DNA of 64,000 bases from Hydrotalea sp. (GTDB lineage: Bacteria; Bacteroidota; Bacteroidia; Chitinophagales; Chitinophagaceae), in contig JAKRSC010000022.1 in NCBI GenBank assembly GCA_022402565.1, positions 62,001 to 126,000 of the forward strand, in the 5' to 3' direction. The notes beneath the pieces are model-generated. The model was not told where the DNA came from, made no database searches, and saw only the letters and a list, made by a program, of their open reading frames with translations. This document shows positions 45,630 through 55,556 of the stretch, piece after piece (position 1 is the stretch's first letter; each line of letters starts with the position of its first letter). The position numbers were made by a program, and so were the translations under genes.

Positions 45630-47288
45630 TTATGCAGTTCCTTTGGTGCTAGTAGCCAATACAGATCCAATTAACTGACCTTTCTGTTCATTGTATCTCT
45701 TAACAGCTAATACAAATTTTACGAAGAGTGGAGCTGGATTTTCAACTGTACTTTTTAATTCGGGATGGTATTGTACACCTATAAAATAAGGGTGCGATGG
45801 TATCTCCATAATTTCTACCAGACCAGTTTCAGGATTTCTTCCCGTTGCCATCATACCTGCTGCTTCAAATTGTTCTAGATAAGCATTGTTAAACTCATAT
45901 CTGTGCCTGTGACGTTCAGAAATTTCTGTGGTTTCATAAATACGATGTGCCATACTTCCTTCACGAATTACACAAGGGTAAGCCCCTAAACGCATGGTAC
46001 CACCTTTCATGGTAACCTGCTTCTGCTCTTCCATCATGTTAATGACTGGATGAGGAGTATCTTCCTTCATTTCTGTAGAATGTGCATCTTTTAAACCAAG
46101 CACATTTCTAGCAAACTCAATAACAGCCATTTGCATTCCTAAACAAATTCCAAAAAAAGGCAATCCATTTTCTCTGGCATATTGAACAGCTGTTATCTTT
46201 CCTTCAATTCCTCTATGACCAAACCCAGGTGCAACCAACAAACCATCTAACCCACTTAATTTATCAGCTACATTTTCTGGTGTAATAAATTCACTATGCA
46301 CATTTACAATTTGCACTTTTGTTTCATTCATCGCACCTGCATGAATAAAGCTTTCTAAAATACTCTTATAGGCATCTTGTAATTCTATATACTTACCAAT
46401 TAACCCGATGGTTACTTTTGATTTTGGATACTTAAGTTTATCTAAAAACAATTTCCATTTTTCCAGCTCTGGTTCAGGGAAAATAGTCACACCCAATTTG
46501 CGCAAACAAATAACATCTAATTTTTCTCGCAACATCAATAAAGGCACTTCATAAATTGTAGAAGCATCCATAGCTTCTATCACTGCATCTTGCTTCACAT
46601 TACAGAACAAAGCAATTTTCCGCTTGATATCATTATTGAGTGGTTCTTCTGTTCTACAAACTATGATATCTGGATGCACACCTGTTTCACTCATCATTTT
46701 TACACTATGCTGAGTTGGTTTTGTCTTAAGCTCTTTCGCTGCTCGTAGGTAAGGAATCAAAGTAAGATGAACTACCACCAAATCTTCATCGGGCAATTCC
46801 CACTGAAGTTGACGAACAGCTTCAATAAATGGTAAACTTTCTATATCACCAACGGTACCACCAATTTCAGTAATTACAATATCGTAGGCATTATCTTGCC
46901 CAAGCTTGAGCATCCTGCTTTTTATTTCATCGGTAATATGCGGAACTACTTGAACGGTTTTTCCCAGAAATTCACCTGCACGTTCTTTATTGATAACAGT
47001 CTGATAAATTCTACCAGTGGTTACGTTATTGAGTTGTGAAGTATAAATATTCAAATAACGCTCGTAGTGACCTAAGTCGAGATCAGTTTCAGCACCATCT
47101 TCTGTTACATAACATTCACCGTGCTCATATGGATTGAGTGTACCCGGATCAACATTGATATAAGGATCAAATTTTTGAATGGTTACTTTAAAGCCCCTAG
47201 CCTGTAACAATTTGGCTAATGAAGCTGCAATGATTCCTTTTCCTAAACTGCTTGTTACGCCTCCGGTAACAAAAATATACTTTGCCAT
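45630..47288 (-). CDS. pyrG: CTP synthase
   Basis: Makes CTP from UTP, ATP and glutamine. 552 aa. N-terminal synthetase: FVTGGVTSSLGKGIIAASLAKLL, DPYINVDPGTLNPYEHGECYVTEDGAETDLDLGHYERYL, ITEIGGTVGDIESLPFIEA. C-terminal glutamine amidotransferase: GFGHRGIEGKI, nucleophile Cys in FFGICLGMQM, and His-Glu in GVQYHPELKS. Complete and of normal length. Divergent from the dienelactone hydrolase-like gene. Confidence 0.98.
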   Translation of the reverse strand: MAKYIFVTGGVTSSLGKGIIAASLAKLLQARGFKVTIQKFDPYINVDPGTLNPYEHGECYVTEDGAETDLDLGHYERYLNIYTSQLNNVTTGRIYQTVINKERAGEFLGKTVQVVPHITDEIKSRMLKLGQDNAYDIVITEIGGTVGDIESLPFIEAVRQLQWELPDEDLVVVHLTLIPYLRAAKELKTKPTQHSVKMMSETGVHPDIIVCRTEEPLNNDIKRKIALFCNVKQDAVIEAMDASTIYEVPLLMLREKLDVICLRKLGVTIFPEPELEKWKLFLDKLKYPKSKVTIGLIGKYIELQDAYKSILESFIHAGAMNETKVQIVNVHSEFITPENVADKLSGLDGLLVAPGFGHRGIEGKITAVQYARENGLPFFGICLGMQMAVIEFARNVLGLKDAHSTEMKEDTPHPVINMMEEQKQVTMKGGTMRLGAYPCVIREGSMAHRIYETTEISERHRHRYEFNNAYLEQFEAAGMMATGRNPETGLVEIMEIPSHPYFIGVQYHPELKSTVENPAPLFVKFVLAVKRYNEQKGQLIGSVLATSTKGTA

Positions 47289-47562
47289 GATGGTGGTTTA
47301 TCTATTTTGGGTCCCAAACCGATTAACGAATGTTGCTCACTCCGGGAAATAATTATATATCAATCGAAGACAGAATCAATAAAAATTTGCCTTCAATTTG
47401 GAATATAAGTGACCGGAAGAGAAAGGGAAAATACGTGTTCTCGGAGGTCGTACAAACCTACACCAATTTCCCCGTTCATAAAAAAACAATTCATCTATTC
47501 AACACTAACCGAAGGCATGTGTTAATTTCAAGTGAGAAACAAATCAAACTCACCCTCCCACC

Positions 47563-48444
47563 ATGAAACAATTTTTATTACTATCCGCCGCAGCTTTTGT
47601 AACAGCCGCATTAATTTCTAGTAGTTTTCCTCTTCAGCCAACACCCAAACCCCTAACTGCTGAATGCTACATCAGCTGCATCGACAATGTTTACAGTAGC
47701 TTTCAAGAAGAAAGTACACAAAAAGAGTTTCAGTCATGGCACCCCGAACCAGTTTCATTTAACTATGTACAACAGCTTGGAACTGCTTTAGAATTTAATA
47801 CCCCCGATGGGTCTAAAGGCAGTGGGTACTACGTTGCTTCTAAAAAGAAAACTAAGAATGTGGTCTTAGTCATTCAGGAATGGTGGGGATTAAATGATCA
47901 CATTAAAGAGAGAGCCGATTTTCTGTCGAAGGAATTAGGCAATACACATGTGTTGGCTTTAGATATGTATGATGGAAAAGTAGCTTCTACCCGCGACAGT
48001 GCATCTAAATATGTACAGGGTGCTAGTCGTGAAAGATTAGAGTCTATTATTCAAGGTGCTATTGGGCACTTCGGAAAAGATGCGAAAATTTATACCATTG
48101 GCTGGTGTTTTGGTGGTATGTGGAGTTTGCAAGCTTCGCTTTTAGCTGGCAACCAAGCTGCTGGCTGTGTTATGTTTTATGGTCGCCCAGAAACACAGGT
48201 AGAACGATTGAAATCATTATCCTGCGATGTGCTTGGAATTTTTGGAAAATTAGACAGAAGTCCATCGCCTGAAATGGTACAGCAATTCGAAACAAATATG
48301 CAAGCCGCCGGGAAAAAACTAAACACACATATGTTTGAGGCGGGACATGGATTTGCTAACCCAAGTAATCCTGCATTTAAACCTGAAGCCACAGAAGAAG
48401 CCTATAAACTGGTTCTTAGCTTTTTAAAAGAAAGAATCCGTTAA
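47563..48444 (+). CDS. Secreted dienelactone hydrolase family protein
   Basis: 293 aa. Signal peptide (MKQFLLLSAAAFVTAALISS). Dienelactone hydrolase fold at about 85-290: VVLVIQEWWGLNDHIKERADFLS with the Glu that pairs with the nucleophile, Cys nucleophile in IGWCFGGMWSLQ, acid in IFGKLDRSPS, and His in EAGHGFANP. So a Cys-Asp-His hydrolase outside the cytoplasm; natural substrate unknown. The stop shares TTAA with the convergent proC stop. Confidence 0.9.
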   Translation: MKQFLLLSAAAFVTAALISSSFPLQPTPKPLTAECYISCIDNVYSSFQEESTQKEFQSWHPEPVSFNYVQQLGTALEFNTPDGSKGSGYYVASKKKTKNVVLVIQEWWGLNDHIKERADFLSKELGNTHVLALDMYDGKVASTRDSASKYVQGASRERLESIIQGAIGHFGKDAKIYTIGWCFGGMWSLQASLLAGNQAAGCVMFYGRPETQVERLKSLSCDVLGIFGKLDRSPSPEMVQQFETNMQAAGKKLNTHMFEAGHGFANPSNPAFKPEATEEAYKLVLSFLKERIR

Positions 48445-49229
48445 TTAATTTTCTTATAGCTGGCGGCAATGCCACGAATGAGTGATGAACTAAATCCTTC
48501 ATGCTCCATTTCATTGAGACCAGCAATTGTACAACCCCGAGGTGTAGTGACTTTATCAATTTCCGCCTCGGGGTGTGTTTTTCTTTTCAAAAGTAAATCG
48601 GCTGCACCTTTTACAGTTTGAGCTGCAATAAGACTCGCCGTATTTGCATCAAATCCAATTTCAATTCCTCCTTGTATATTAGCTCGAATGTATCGCATGG
48701 CAAAAGCTGTTCCACATGCACCTAATACAGTTGCAGCATCCATCAGCTTTTCATCAATTTCAACCGTTTTGCCCAGCTGTCCAAATAAGTCCAACACATA
48801 TTTTTGCTGCTCTTCATTTGCTTGATCTGAACAAATACAAGTCATGCTTTCCTGAATAGCAATAGCCGTATTAGGCATAGCTCTAAACAAAGGAACTCCA
48901 GTGCCTACAATTTCTCGCATCTCTTTTAGCCAAACCCCCGTTACAACACTTACAATTGCATGATGCGAAGTAATATGAGGTTGAATTTGTTGTAGTACTT
49001 CTTTTATTTGAAAGGGCTTTACAGCAAGAATAATCCAATCGGCATATTGTACTGCTTCCTCATTTTTATTACTTACCAAAACTCCTTTCGCTTCAATTGC
49101 TGCAAGTGGCAGAATATTTCTACGGGTAATAATGATATGTTCTGGATGTATGAATCCACTTTCTAACAAACCTTCGGCGATGGCCATACCTAAGTTACCA
49201 CCACCAATAATGGCGATTTTCTTTTTCAT
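48441..49229 (-). CDS. proC: Pyrroline-5-carboxylate reductase
   Basis: Last step of proline synthesis, reducing 1-pyrroline-5-carboxylate with NAD(P)H. 262 aa. Rossmann loop AIIGGGNLGMAIAEGLLESG at the N-terminus, VKPFQIKEVL, MPNTAIAIQESMT, and the C-terminal signature LLKRKTHPEAEIDKVTTPRGCTIAGLNEMEH. Complete. Follows rfaD in the same direction after a 36-nt gap. Confidence 0.95.
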   Translation of the reverse strand: MKKKIAIIGGGNLGMAIAEGLLESGFIHPEHIIITRRNILPLAAIEAKGVLVSNKNEEAVQYADWIILAVKPFQIKEVLQQIQPHITSHHAIVSVVTGVWLKEMREIVGTGVPLFRAMPNTAIAIQESMTCICSDQANEEQQKYVLDLFGQLGKTVEIDEKLMDAATVLGACGTAFAMRYIRANIQGGIEIGFDANTASLIAAQTVKGAADLLLKRKTHPEAEIDKVTTPRGCTIAGLNEMEHEGFSSSLIRGIAASYKKIN

Positions 49230-49265
49230 GTAAAACGGTTGTTGTATAAAGGTACAACCAACTTA

Positions 49266-50252
49266 TTAATAGATACGAAGCACTTGCAAGTATTCTTGCA
49301 CATAATCTTTGATGCCCTGTTCCAAACTATAAAAAGGCATATTATAGCCAGCAGTATGGATCTTTTCCATATTGGCTTCTGTAAAATATTGGTACGTGTC
49401 TCTTATATCTTCTGGCATATCTATGTACTCTATTACAGCTTCTTTTCCTAGTGCTGCGAAAGTAGCTTTCACTAAATCATCGAAACTCCTTGCTTGACCT
49501 GTTCCTAAATTATACAAACCAGAATTTGGCCTTTGTTCCATTAACCAGTCTATAACTTTCAGCAAGTCTTTCACGTAAATAAAATCACGCAACTGCTGTC
49601 CGTCTTTATAGTCAGGTCGATGGCTCTTGAATAGTTTTACAAATCCTTTTTCTTGTATTTGCAAGAAGGAATGCCAAATTACACTGGCCATTCTTCCTTT
49701 ATGGTATTCGTTTGGACCATAGACATTGAAAAATTTTAAACCGGCCCAAAATGGAGGCTGAGTTCCTTCCAACAATGCCCATTTATCAAACTCATTTTTG
49801 CTAACACCATAAGGATTTAATGGCTTAAGTTGAAAAGGTAAATCATGGCTATCTGTATAACCCAATTCCCCTTTACCATAAGTAGCTGCGGAGGAAGCGT
49901 ATATCAATGGAACTTGAAAAGCCACACAATAGTTCCAAACATCTTTTGAATAATCAACATTCAATAATTGGTGCACTGCATAATCGAATTCGGTTGTATC
50001 TGTTCTTGCACCAATATGTAGAAAAAACTCAATCTTAGGCTCATGGGTAGAAAGCCAATCAAACAAATGATGTCGCTCAACGGCCGCTACAAATTTTTTT
50101 GTTTCCCAATTAGGTCGCTTTTTTTCAACGCCAAAATCATCAACAATAATTAAATTCTCATGACCTTTTTGGTTCAAAAAACCTACCAAGCAGCTACCAA
50201 TAAAACCTGCAGCACCTGTAACTATTATATATGACTTATCCTGTTCAATCAT
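49266..50252 (-). CDS. rfaD: ADP-glyceromanno-heptose 6-epimerase
   Basis: Makes ADP-L-glycero-D-manno-heptose for LPS core. 328-aa short-chain dehydrogenase/epimerase: NADP loop VTGAAGFIGSCLVGFL, IHIGARTDTTEFD-type segment, active-site PYGVSKNEFDKWAL (Tyr-x-x-x-Lys), FFNVYGPNEYHKGRMASV typical of RfaD. The ATG overlaps the purL stop as TAATG, so translation is coupled to purL although the pathways are unrelated. Confidence 0.92.
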   Translation of the reverse strand: MIEQDKSYIIVTGAAGFIGSCLVGFLNQKGHENLIIVDDFGVEKKRPNWETKKFVAAVERHHLFDWLSTHEPKIEFFLHIGARTDTTEFDYAVHQLLNVDYSKDVWNYCVAFQVPLIYASSAATYGKGELGYTDSHDLPFQLKPLNPYGVSKNEFDKWALLEGTQPPFWAGLKFFNVYGPNEYHKGRMASVIWHSFLQIQEKGFVKLFKSHRPDYKDGQQLRDFIYVKDLLKVIDWLMEQRPNSGLYNLGTGQARSFDDLVKATFAALGKEAVIEYIDMPEDIRDTYQYFTEANMEKIHTAGYNMPFYSLEQGIKDYVQEYLQVLRIY

Positions 50253-52465
50253 TATGCTCCCATCAAATTTTCAATGGCTTCATCATACAATTTCTTCCAA
50301 TCGCTCACAATACCCCAGAATTCGCCATCAACAGAAATATCTCCGAGTGTAACTTCACCTAGTTGAGCAATTGGAACACCAGCCGCTTCAGCACCTTGAC
50401 GAAGTTTTTCAAAGTTTTCAGGGCTACAAGTTGCAACAATTCTACCTTGTGCTTCACCCAACCAATATGCATCTTTACGGAGATCAGCATGTTGAGCAAC
50501 CTGCATACCTAACCCTTTAAAAAATGTTTTTTCTAATAAGGTTACAATCAATCCACCTTCTGATACATCATGAGCACTAGATAACAGCTGCTGCTGGTTT
50601 GCAACGCTTACAAACTTCTGTACTTTAAGTTCTTCGTGAATATCAAAATAAGGTGCTGCTGAATGTTTGTGACCTAAAATATTATGCACGTATTCAGAAC
50701 AACCAATATCATCCACAGACTTCCCGATTAGCACAATAATATCACCCGGCTTTTTAAAGTACATCGATAACTTCTGTGAAGTATTTTCTAGTAAACCCAC
50801 CATACCAATTGTTGGCGTTGGATAAACCGGACCATCCGGATTTTGATTGTAGAAGCTTACATTACCACCTGTAACGGGTGTATTGAATTTTCTACAAGCC
50901 TCTCCCATTCCAGTAACAGCTTTCGAAAACTGGTAATACACTTCCGGATCGTAAGGGTTACCAAAATTAAGACAGTTGGTTACACCTAGCGGTTCAGCTC
51001 CTGAACAAACCAAATTTCTTGCAGCTTCTGCAACAGCAATCATGCCGCCTTTCTGAGGATCAGCATATACGTATCTGCTATTACAGTCAACCGTCATAGC
51101 CAAAGCCTTGTTTGTACCTTTCACCCACACAACTGCGGCATCGCTTGGATCATTGGTTTGGGTATTAGCAGCACCTACCATGCTATCATACTGTTGATAT
51201 ATCCATCTTTTTGATGCAATATTGGGTAATTGAATCAGTTGTTCAGCAATTCCTCGAATAGCTTCAGATGAAACATCATTTACCTGATTTATATTCCACT
51301 CTTTAATCTGCGCCATGTATTTAGGCTCACGATAAGCACGTGTATATTGTGGGGCACCACCACCAAGTACCAACTCATAAGCTGGAATTTCAGCTTCTAA
51401 GTTTCCGTGCATATAAAACTTCAGCAATTGATCATTGGTTACATACCCAATTTCGCTACAACTCAAATCCCATTTTGCAAACACATCAATCACTTCTTGC
51501 TCACGACCTTTTTCCACCACCATCAACATTCTTTCTTGGCTTTCGCTTAATAGCAATTCCCAAGCTTTCATATTTTTTTGTCGGGTTGGTACCTTCTCTA
51601 GGTCAATGTGCATACCTACCTCACCTTTCGCACTCATTTCAGCAGTGCTACAAATGATACCTGCTGCACCCATATCTTGCATACCCACAACTGCGCCGGT
51701 TTCAATAACTTCAAGACAAGCCTCCAGCAATTTCTTCTCTTGAAAAGGATCACCCACTTGAACTGCAGGTAATTCTTCCGCACTATCTTCTGTGATATCT
51801 GCGCTCGCAAAACTTGCACCGCCAATACCATCTTTTCCTGTTGCACTACCTACATAAAAAACTGGATTTCCAGTACCCAATGCAGTTGCTGAAACTGTTT
51901 TTCCAGACTCTACAATACCTACACTCATGGCATTTACAAGCGGATTGGTATGGTAACAGCCATCAAAATATACCTCACCTGCAACAGTTGGAACGCCAAA
52001 ACAATTACCATAATGACCAATACCTTTAACTACACCCGATAAAAGGCGTTTGGTTTTTGGGTCTTGAATATTACCAAAACGCAAGCTGTTTAAAGAGGCA
52101 ATTGGACGAGCACCCATTGTGAAAATATCCCGCTGAATACCCCCCACTCCGGTTGCAGCACCTTGAAAAGGTTCAATAGCGCTGGGGTGATTATGACTTT
52201 CTATTTTAAAAACTACTCCCAAACCATCCCCAATATCCATTAACCCTGCATTTTCTTCACCTGCTTTCACCAACATGCGGTTTCCATCGCGAGGCAGGGT
52301 TTTCAACCATTTTATAGAATTTTTATAACTACAATGCTCGCTCCACATTCCGCTAAATGCACAGAGCTCAGTAAAATTGGGCATTCTACCCAGCTTTTTT
52401 TGAATCAACTCAAACTCATCTTCTGTTAGCCTCAATTGCTGGGCTGTTGCAACTGTAATTTCCAT
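50252..52465 (-). CDS. purL: Phosphoribosylformylglycinamidine synthase subunit PurL
   Basis: Synthetase subunit of the fourth step of purine synthesis, working with PurQ and PurS. 737 aa from the ATG with complement 52463-52465 ([18 protein letters not shown]), the usual start; the longer frame upstream is non-coding. Motifs: [61 protein letters not shown], and GGNVSFYNQ. This small-type PurL lacks the glutaminase domain. purQ and purS are not nearby. Confidence 0.96.
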   Translation of the reverse strand: MEITVATAQQLRLTEDEFELIQKKLGRMPNFTELCAFSGMWSEHCSYKNSIKWLKTLPRDGNRMLVKAGEENAGLMDIGDGLGVVFKIESHNHPSAIEPFQGAATGVGGIQRDIFTMGARPIASLNSLRFGNIQDPKTKRLLSGVVKGIGHYGNCFGVPTVAGEVYFDGCYHTNPLVNAMSVGIVESGKTVSATALGTGNPVFYVGSATGKDGIGGASFASADITEDSAEELPAVQVGDPFQEKKLLEACLEVIETGAVVGMQDMGAAGIICSTAEMSAKGEVGMHIDLEKVPTRQKNMKAWELLLSESQERMLMVVEKGREQEVIDVFAKWDLSCSEIGYVTNDQLLKFYMHGNLEAEIPAYELVLGGGAPQYTRAYREPKYMAQIKEWNINQVNDVSSEAIRGIAEQLIQLPNIASKRWIYQQYDSMVGAANTQTNDPSDAAVVWVKGTNKALAMTVDCNSRYVYADPQKGGMIAVAEAARNLVCSGAEPLGVTNCLNFGNPYDPEVYYQFSKAVTGMGEACRKFNTPVTGGNVSFYNQNPDGPVYPTPTIGMVGLLENTSQKLSMYFKKPGDIIVLIGKSVDDIGCSEYVHNILGHKHSAAPYFDIHEELKVQKFVSVANQQQLLSSAHDVSEGGLIVTLLEKTFFKGLGMQVAQHADLRKDAYWLGEAQGRIVATCSPENFEKLRQGAEAAGVPIAQLGEVTLGDISVDGEFWGIVSDWKKLYDEAIENLMGA

Positions 52466-52469
52466 GTCG

Positions 52470-52477
52470 CAAATGTA
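52470..52477 (-). promoter_or_regulatory. -7-like element immediately before purL
   Basis: Complement of CAAATGTA gives TACATTTG, followed by CGAC and then the purL ATG, only 4 nt between element and start codon. If used, transcription would start at about the start codon. No TTG at 17-22 nt upstream, so it may be inactive. Confidence 0.35.
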
Positions 52478-52946
52478 TGAAAGCAAAACGAGAGGTTTGA
52501 GAGAAATAGACAGATCGAAATCCAAATCATTTTAGAAGTCTGTGATAACTTAATGGTGAAACTAAAAATCAAAAACGAGTCACTCTTATTCCAAAAAATG
52601 GAGATCATTTCCAAGCTTTAGAAAAAATAGAAAAACAAAATAAACTAACGTATTGGAATACAACTACTTGAAAGGAAAGAAAGTTTGGCACACAGTTAGC
52701 AATTCCATACTACCTAAAATCCAATAAAAAAACCAATGTATAAAGACCAAATTATTTCGAAGTCAGCTTAGCATTTCAGTTGTAGTAATTTCTTTACAGC
52801 GAAACGATGTTTTATCTACAGCCTAAAAAATAGTCTCAAAGTAACTTTATAGTTGGATGAAAAAAGCAAGCTGCTCAAGCTTTGTAATTGGTTTACAAGC
52901 CCTTACCTAACTTCCTCAACCTGCTAAATCCAGAAAACTTACATCT
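52478..52946. other. Non-coding interval between purL and the T9SS protein gene
   Basis: About 470 bp, AT-rich, between divergent genes. One plus-strand frame near 52545-52670 reads like protein for about 40 codons (KRVTLIPKNGDHFQALEKIEKQ) but lacks a start codon and could be a gene remnant. No RNA gene or clear promoter was found. Confidence 0.45.
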
Positions 52947-55397
52947 ATGAAACAGTTATACACACTTTTAATAGCTTTTGTACTTCTTCAACTACCTGTC
53001 GAAGCTCAATTTAGAACTTTGGGTACTTGGAAAACAGATGGCACCCCTAACTACCTCATCAGTCCCCGTGATGTGCTAGATTCTGGATTTTTGAGAAGAG
53101 TAAACACAACGCTCCCAGAATATAGGGCTGTTCCAATTTATCAGCCCCGGCTCCTATCAGATACCGTTCCTGAGATATTAGATATTAAATGCGCAACTGA
53201 TGTTTGGATTACGTTTGTACACGAAGGAGCCAGTTATACCAACATGTTAGGATTCTTCACCTTTACTGGTAATCCACCTGCTCTGGCACCCGATAGCAAT
53301 CAAATAACCCTTATTTTTCCTAATGCGTCATTAAGCGGACTGGGGGGCGGTTTGCGCCCAGGTGATAAAGTTTTACTTGGAAGCTTTCCAGCCGGCACAA
53401 AAATCGGTTTTGTTGTTTTTGCAAATGGCTGGAAGAACAACCGCCCCACCTGGGGATTAGGCCCTGTATTCTCAGTATCTGCATACAACACGCGCATTGC
53501 AGATAGCTCTCAAAGACGACAGACAGTCATGCTGCGAGACGATTCTACAGATCGATTTGTATTTGGGTTTGAAGATGTACTTAGACCTGGAGGCGATAAG
53601 GATTTTAATGACCTTCTATTTTTTGCAACATTAAATCCCAAGAAATGTGCTGAAGATGTTCGTATACCTACTTTAATCAATGGTGGTACTGTTGTTTATT
53701 CTGGAAACACAGGTGGAATAGAAAGCCATAGTTTGGGAGATATTATTGGAAAAAGAAATTATAGAAAAGCAAAAGAAAACAGAGGGGGTGAAATAAATTA
53801 TAATGCAACTCCAAAAGTGAGCATTCCAGAAACTCAAATTAATGCAACTGCTACCAAGCTCACCTTGGCTGATATGATGCCTAAGCAAATGTTAGACCCG
53901 GGGTTTGAAGTGTACAACACTTCTCCATTCGACCTAACTGGATTTACCAATGCAAAAGAAGTATTGTCTTATGACTTTACGTTGAACCAACAAGCTAAAG
54001 CTGTAGCATTTGCAACTAGAACTACCAAGGAAGTCTATAACCATACTAAGCCTATTTGCGATCGCTTACGTGGTGCACAATTGTTAGATGCTGAAGTATT
54101 CACTTTAGAAGGATTGGAATTTGTACGCTACACTTTGCTCCAAGAAAAAGGAAATTTGGAATATGCTACTAGCTTTTCAGTTGGTAGAAGAGGCGGAAGA
54201 AATAGTTTTTCATTTCAGAGCAGATGGATGACAAAAGACTACGAATTTGATGATGAAATGTACAACTTCCAGTTGTGGGCTGTTGCGCCGCACTTAGTGA
54301 TTGATATGGCACTTGATATTCTCCAGAAACTGAGAAATGAAATGCCCGTTGAAACTATAGGCGTAAAAGCAAAAGTGCCCGATGCGTTTATTAAAGCTGG
54401 ACAAAGAGAGGGCAGCAAATTATTGCTCACTATGCAAAACCTAACTTTAAATACAAATGGCTATTTTGAATTGGATGAAAAAATAAATGAACAAGCTACT
54501 GTTACCACTAGAAAAATTCCATTCAACATAAATGGACTTGGAAAATCAATTCTTGAAATACCTATTCAAGATGCTTATGAAGCCGATATAAGAATGTACT
54601 TAAATGGCGAATTAGAAGACATGGTGTATACCAGCGATGGCAACTGGGACCTAGACTACAATCGTGCACAAACCACCATTAAACAATTTAAAGTAACCAA
54701 TCAGCCTAGTAGAATTTATAAAGATGAGTATCCGCTTTTCCGAGATATTTTAATTGAAGGAACAACCAGTAGCTATGTAACTGCTTATAAATTCCTAAGA
54801 GGTGGTGGCGCAGCTGTTAATTTGAATGCATTCAAGGCACTTCGATTTAACGCTAGTGGCGGAAATAAAGTAACCATTACTTTAATCAAAGAAGGTATTC
54901 GTGATTGGAAAGACCAATACCAAATCAGTTTAAATCTCAGCAAAGAAAACAAAGAGTATTTATTGGCACTTGGCGATTTCACATCTACGAAATTTGCACA
55001 ACCTATAGACCTTAGTGATATTACCAGCGTAGTTTTCTCTTTTGAAGTTAATACCAACACAACCATTCAACAAGAAATCAAACAAGCAGGATTTGTAAAA
55101 ACTGATGTAGCTTACTTGAGAAGTTTGGAAGCTAAACAGGTAACTGTATTTCCAAACCCAGCAGTTGATAGAATTCAGGTGGTATTTAAAAGTCCAATTG
55201 CAGAAAGTATCACTTTAAGACTGGTTGAACCAAGTACAGGTAGAATTATTAACCAAATGGCACATACCGCTATAGAAGGGGAAAATAGAGTGAGCATGAA
55301 CCTGCCTATTTCAAGTGGATTGAACCAACTAATTCTGCAGGTGCAAACCGCCAGCGGCCGAACTTACCAACCTGTTAAAGTGGTTAGAAGACAATAG
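52947..55397 (+). CDS. Secreted DUF4114/LruC-type protein with T9SS sorting domain
   Basis: 816 aa. Signal peptide MKQLYTLLIAFVLLQLPVEAQ. Residues about 70-235 form a DUF4114 domain of the LruC type, with FGFEDVLRPGGDKDFNDLLFFA as its hallmark (probable Ca-binding acidic loop). A long middle region contains no known domain. The last 80 residues, from about VTVFPNPAVDRIQVVF, are a type A T9SS C-terminal sorting domain ending QPVKVVRRQ, so the protein should be exported through the type IX system and surface-attached or released. Followed by a terminator. Confidence 0.88.
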   Translation: MKQLYTLLIAFVLLQLPVEAQFRTLGTWKTDGTPNYLISPRDVLDSGFLRRVNTTLPEYRAVPIYQPRLLSDTVPEILDIKCATDVWITFVHEGASYTNMLGFFTFTGNPPALAPDSNQITLIFPNASLSGLGGGLRPGDKVLLGSFPAGTKIGFVVFANGWKNNRPTWGLGPVFSVSAYNTRIADSSQRRQTVMLRDDSTDRFVFGFEDVLRPGGDKDFNDLLFFATLNPKKCAEDVRIPTLINGGTVVYSGNTGGIESHSLGDIIGKRNYRKAKENRGGEINYNATPKVSIPETQINATATKLTLADMMPKQMLDPGFEVYNTSPFDLTGFTNAKEVLSYDFTLNQQAKAVAFATRTTKEVYNHTKPICDRLRGAQLLDAEVFTLEGLEFVRYTLLQEKGNLEYATSFSVGRRGGRNSFSFQSRWMTKDYEFDDEMYNFQLWAVAPHLVIDMALDILQKLRNEMPVETIGVKAKVPDAFIKAGQREGSKLLLTMQNLTLNTNGYFELDEKINEQATVTTRKIPFNINGLGKSILEIPIQDAYEADIRMYLNGELEDMVYTSDGNWDLDYNRAQTTIKQFKVTNQPSRIYKDEYPLFRDILIEGTTSSYVTAYKFLRGGGAAVNLNAFKALRFNASGGNKVTITLIKEGIRDWKDQYQISLNLSKENKEYLLALGDFTSTKFAQPIDLSDITSVVFSFEVNTNTTIQQEIKQAGFVKTDVAYLRSLEAKQVTVFPNPAVDRIQVVFKSPIAESITLRLVEPSTGRIINQMAHTAIEGENRVSMNLPISSGLNQLILQVQTASGRTYQPVKVVRRQ

Positions 55398-55414
55398 AAG
55401 AACTTTCGAAACTC

Positions 55415-55452
55415 AAAAAAGCTAGTATACACACTACATATTAGCTTTTTTT
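55415..55452 (+). terminator. Terminator after the T9SS protein gene
   Basis: AAAAAAGCTA (55415-55424) and TAGCTTTTTTT (55442-55452) with a 17-nt loop, ending in the T run. Lies 18 nt after the stop codon. Confidence 0.65.
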
Positions 55453-55509
55453 ATATGTACATATTTTTACACAATCAACCTTCAATTTTGTGCATTTCAT
55501 CAAAAAAAG

Positions 55510-55540
55510 TTGACTAAAAGGATTTTTGAAGCTTACTTTG
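55510..55540 (+). promoter_or_regulatory. Promoter of the glutamine synthetase gene
   Basis: TTG at 55510-55512, 20-nt spacer, TTACTTTG at 55533-55540 (a one-base-shorter variant of TAnnTTTG), followed by CGA. Lies 17 nt before the ATG. Confidence 0.55.
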
Positions 55541-55556
55541 CGAAAAAATTACCTGT

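Noticed and set aside
52545-52672. Plus-strand open stretch of about 40 codons (KRVTLIPKNGDHFQALEKIEKQ) between purL and the T9SS gene.
   Set aside because: Lacks a start codon and any recognisable family; treated as non-coding with a possible remnant.
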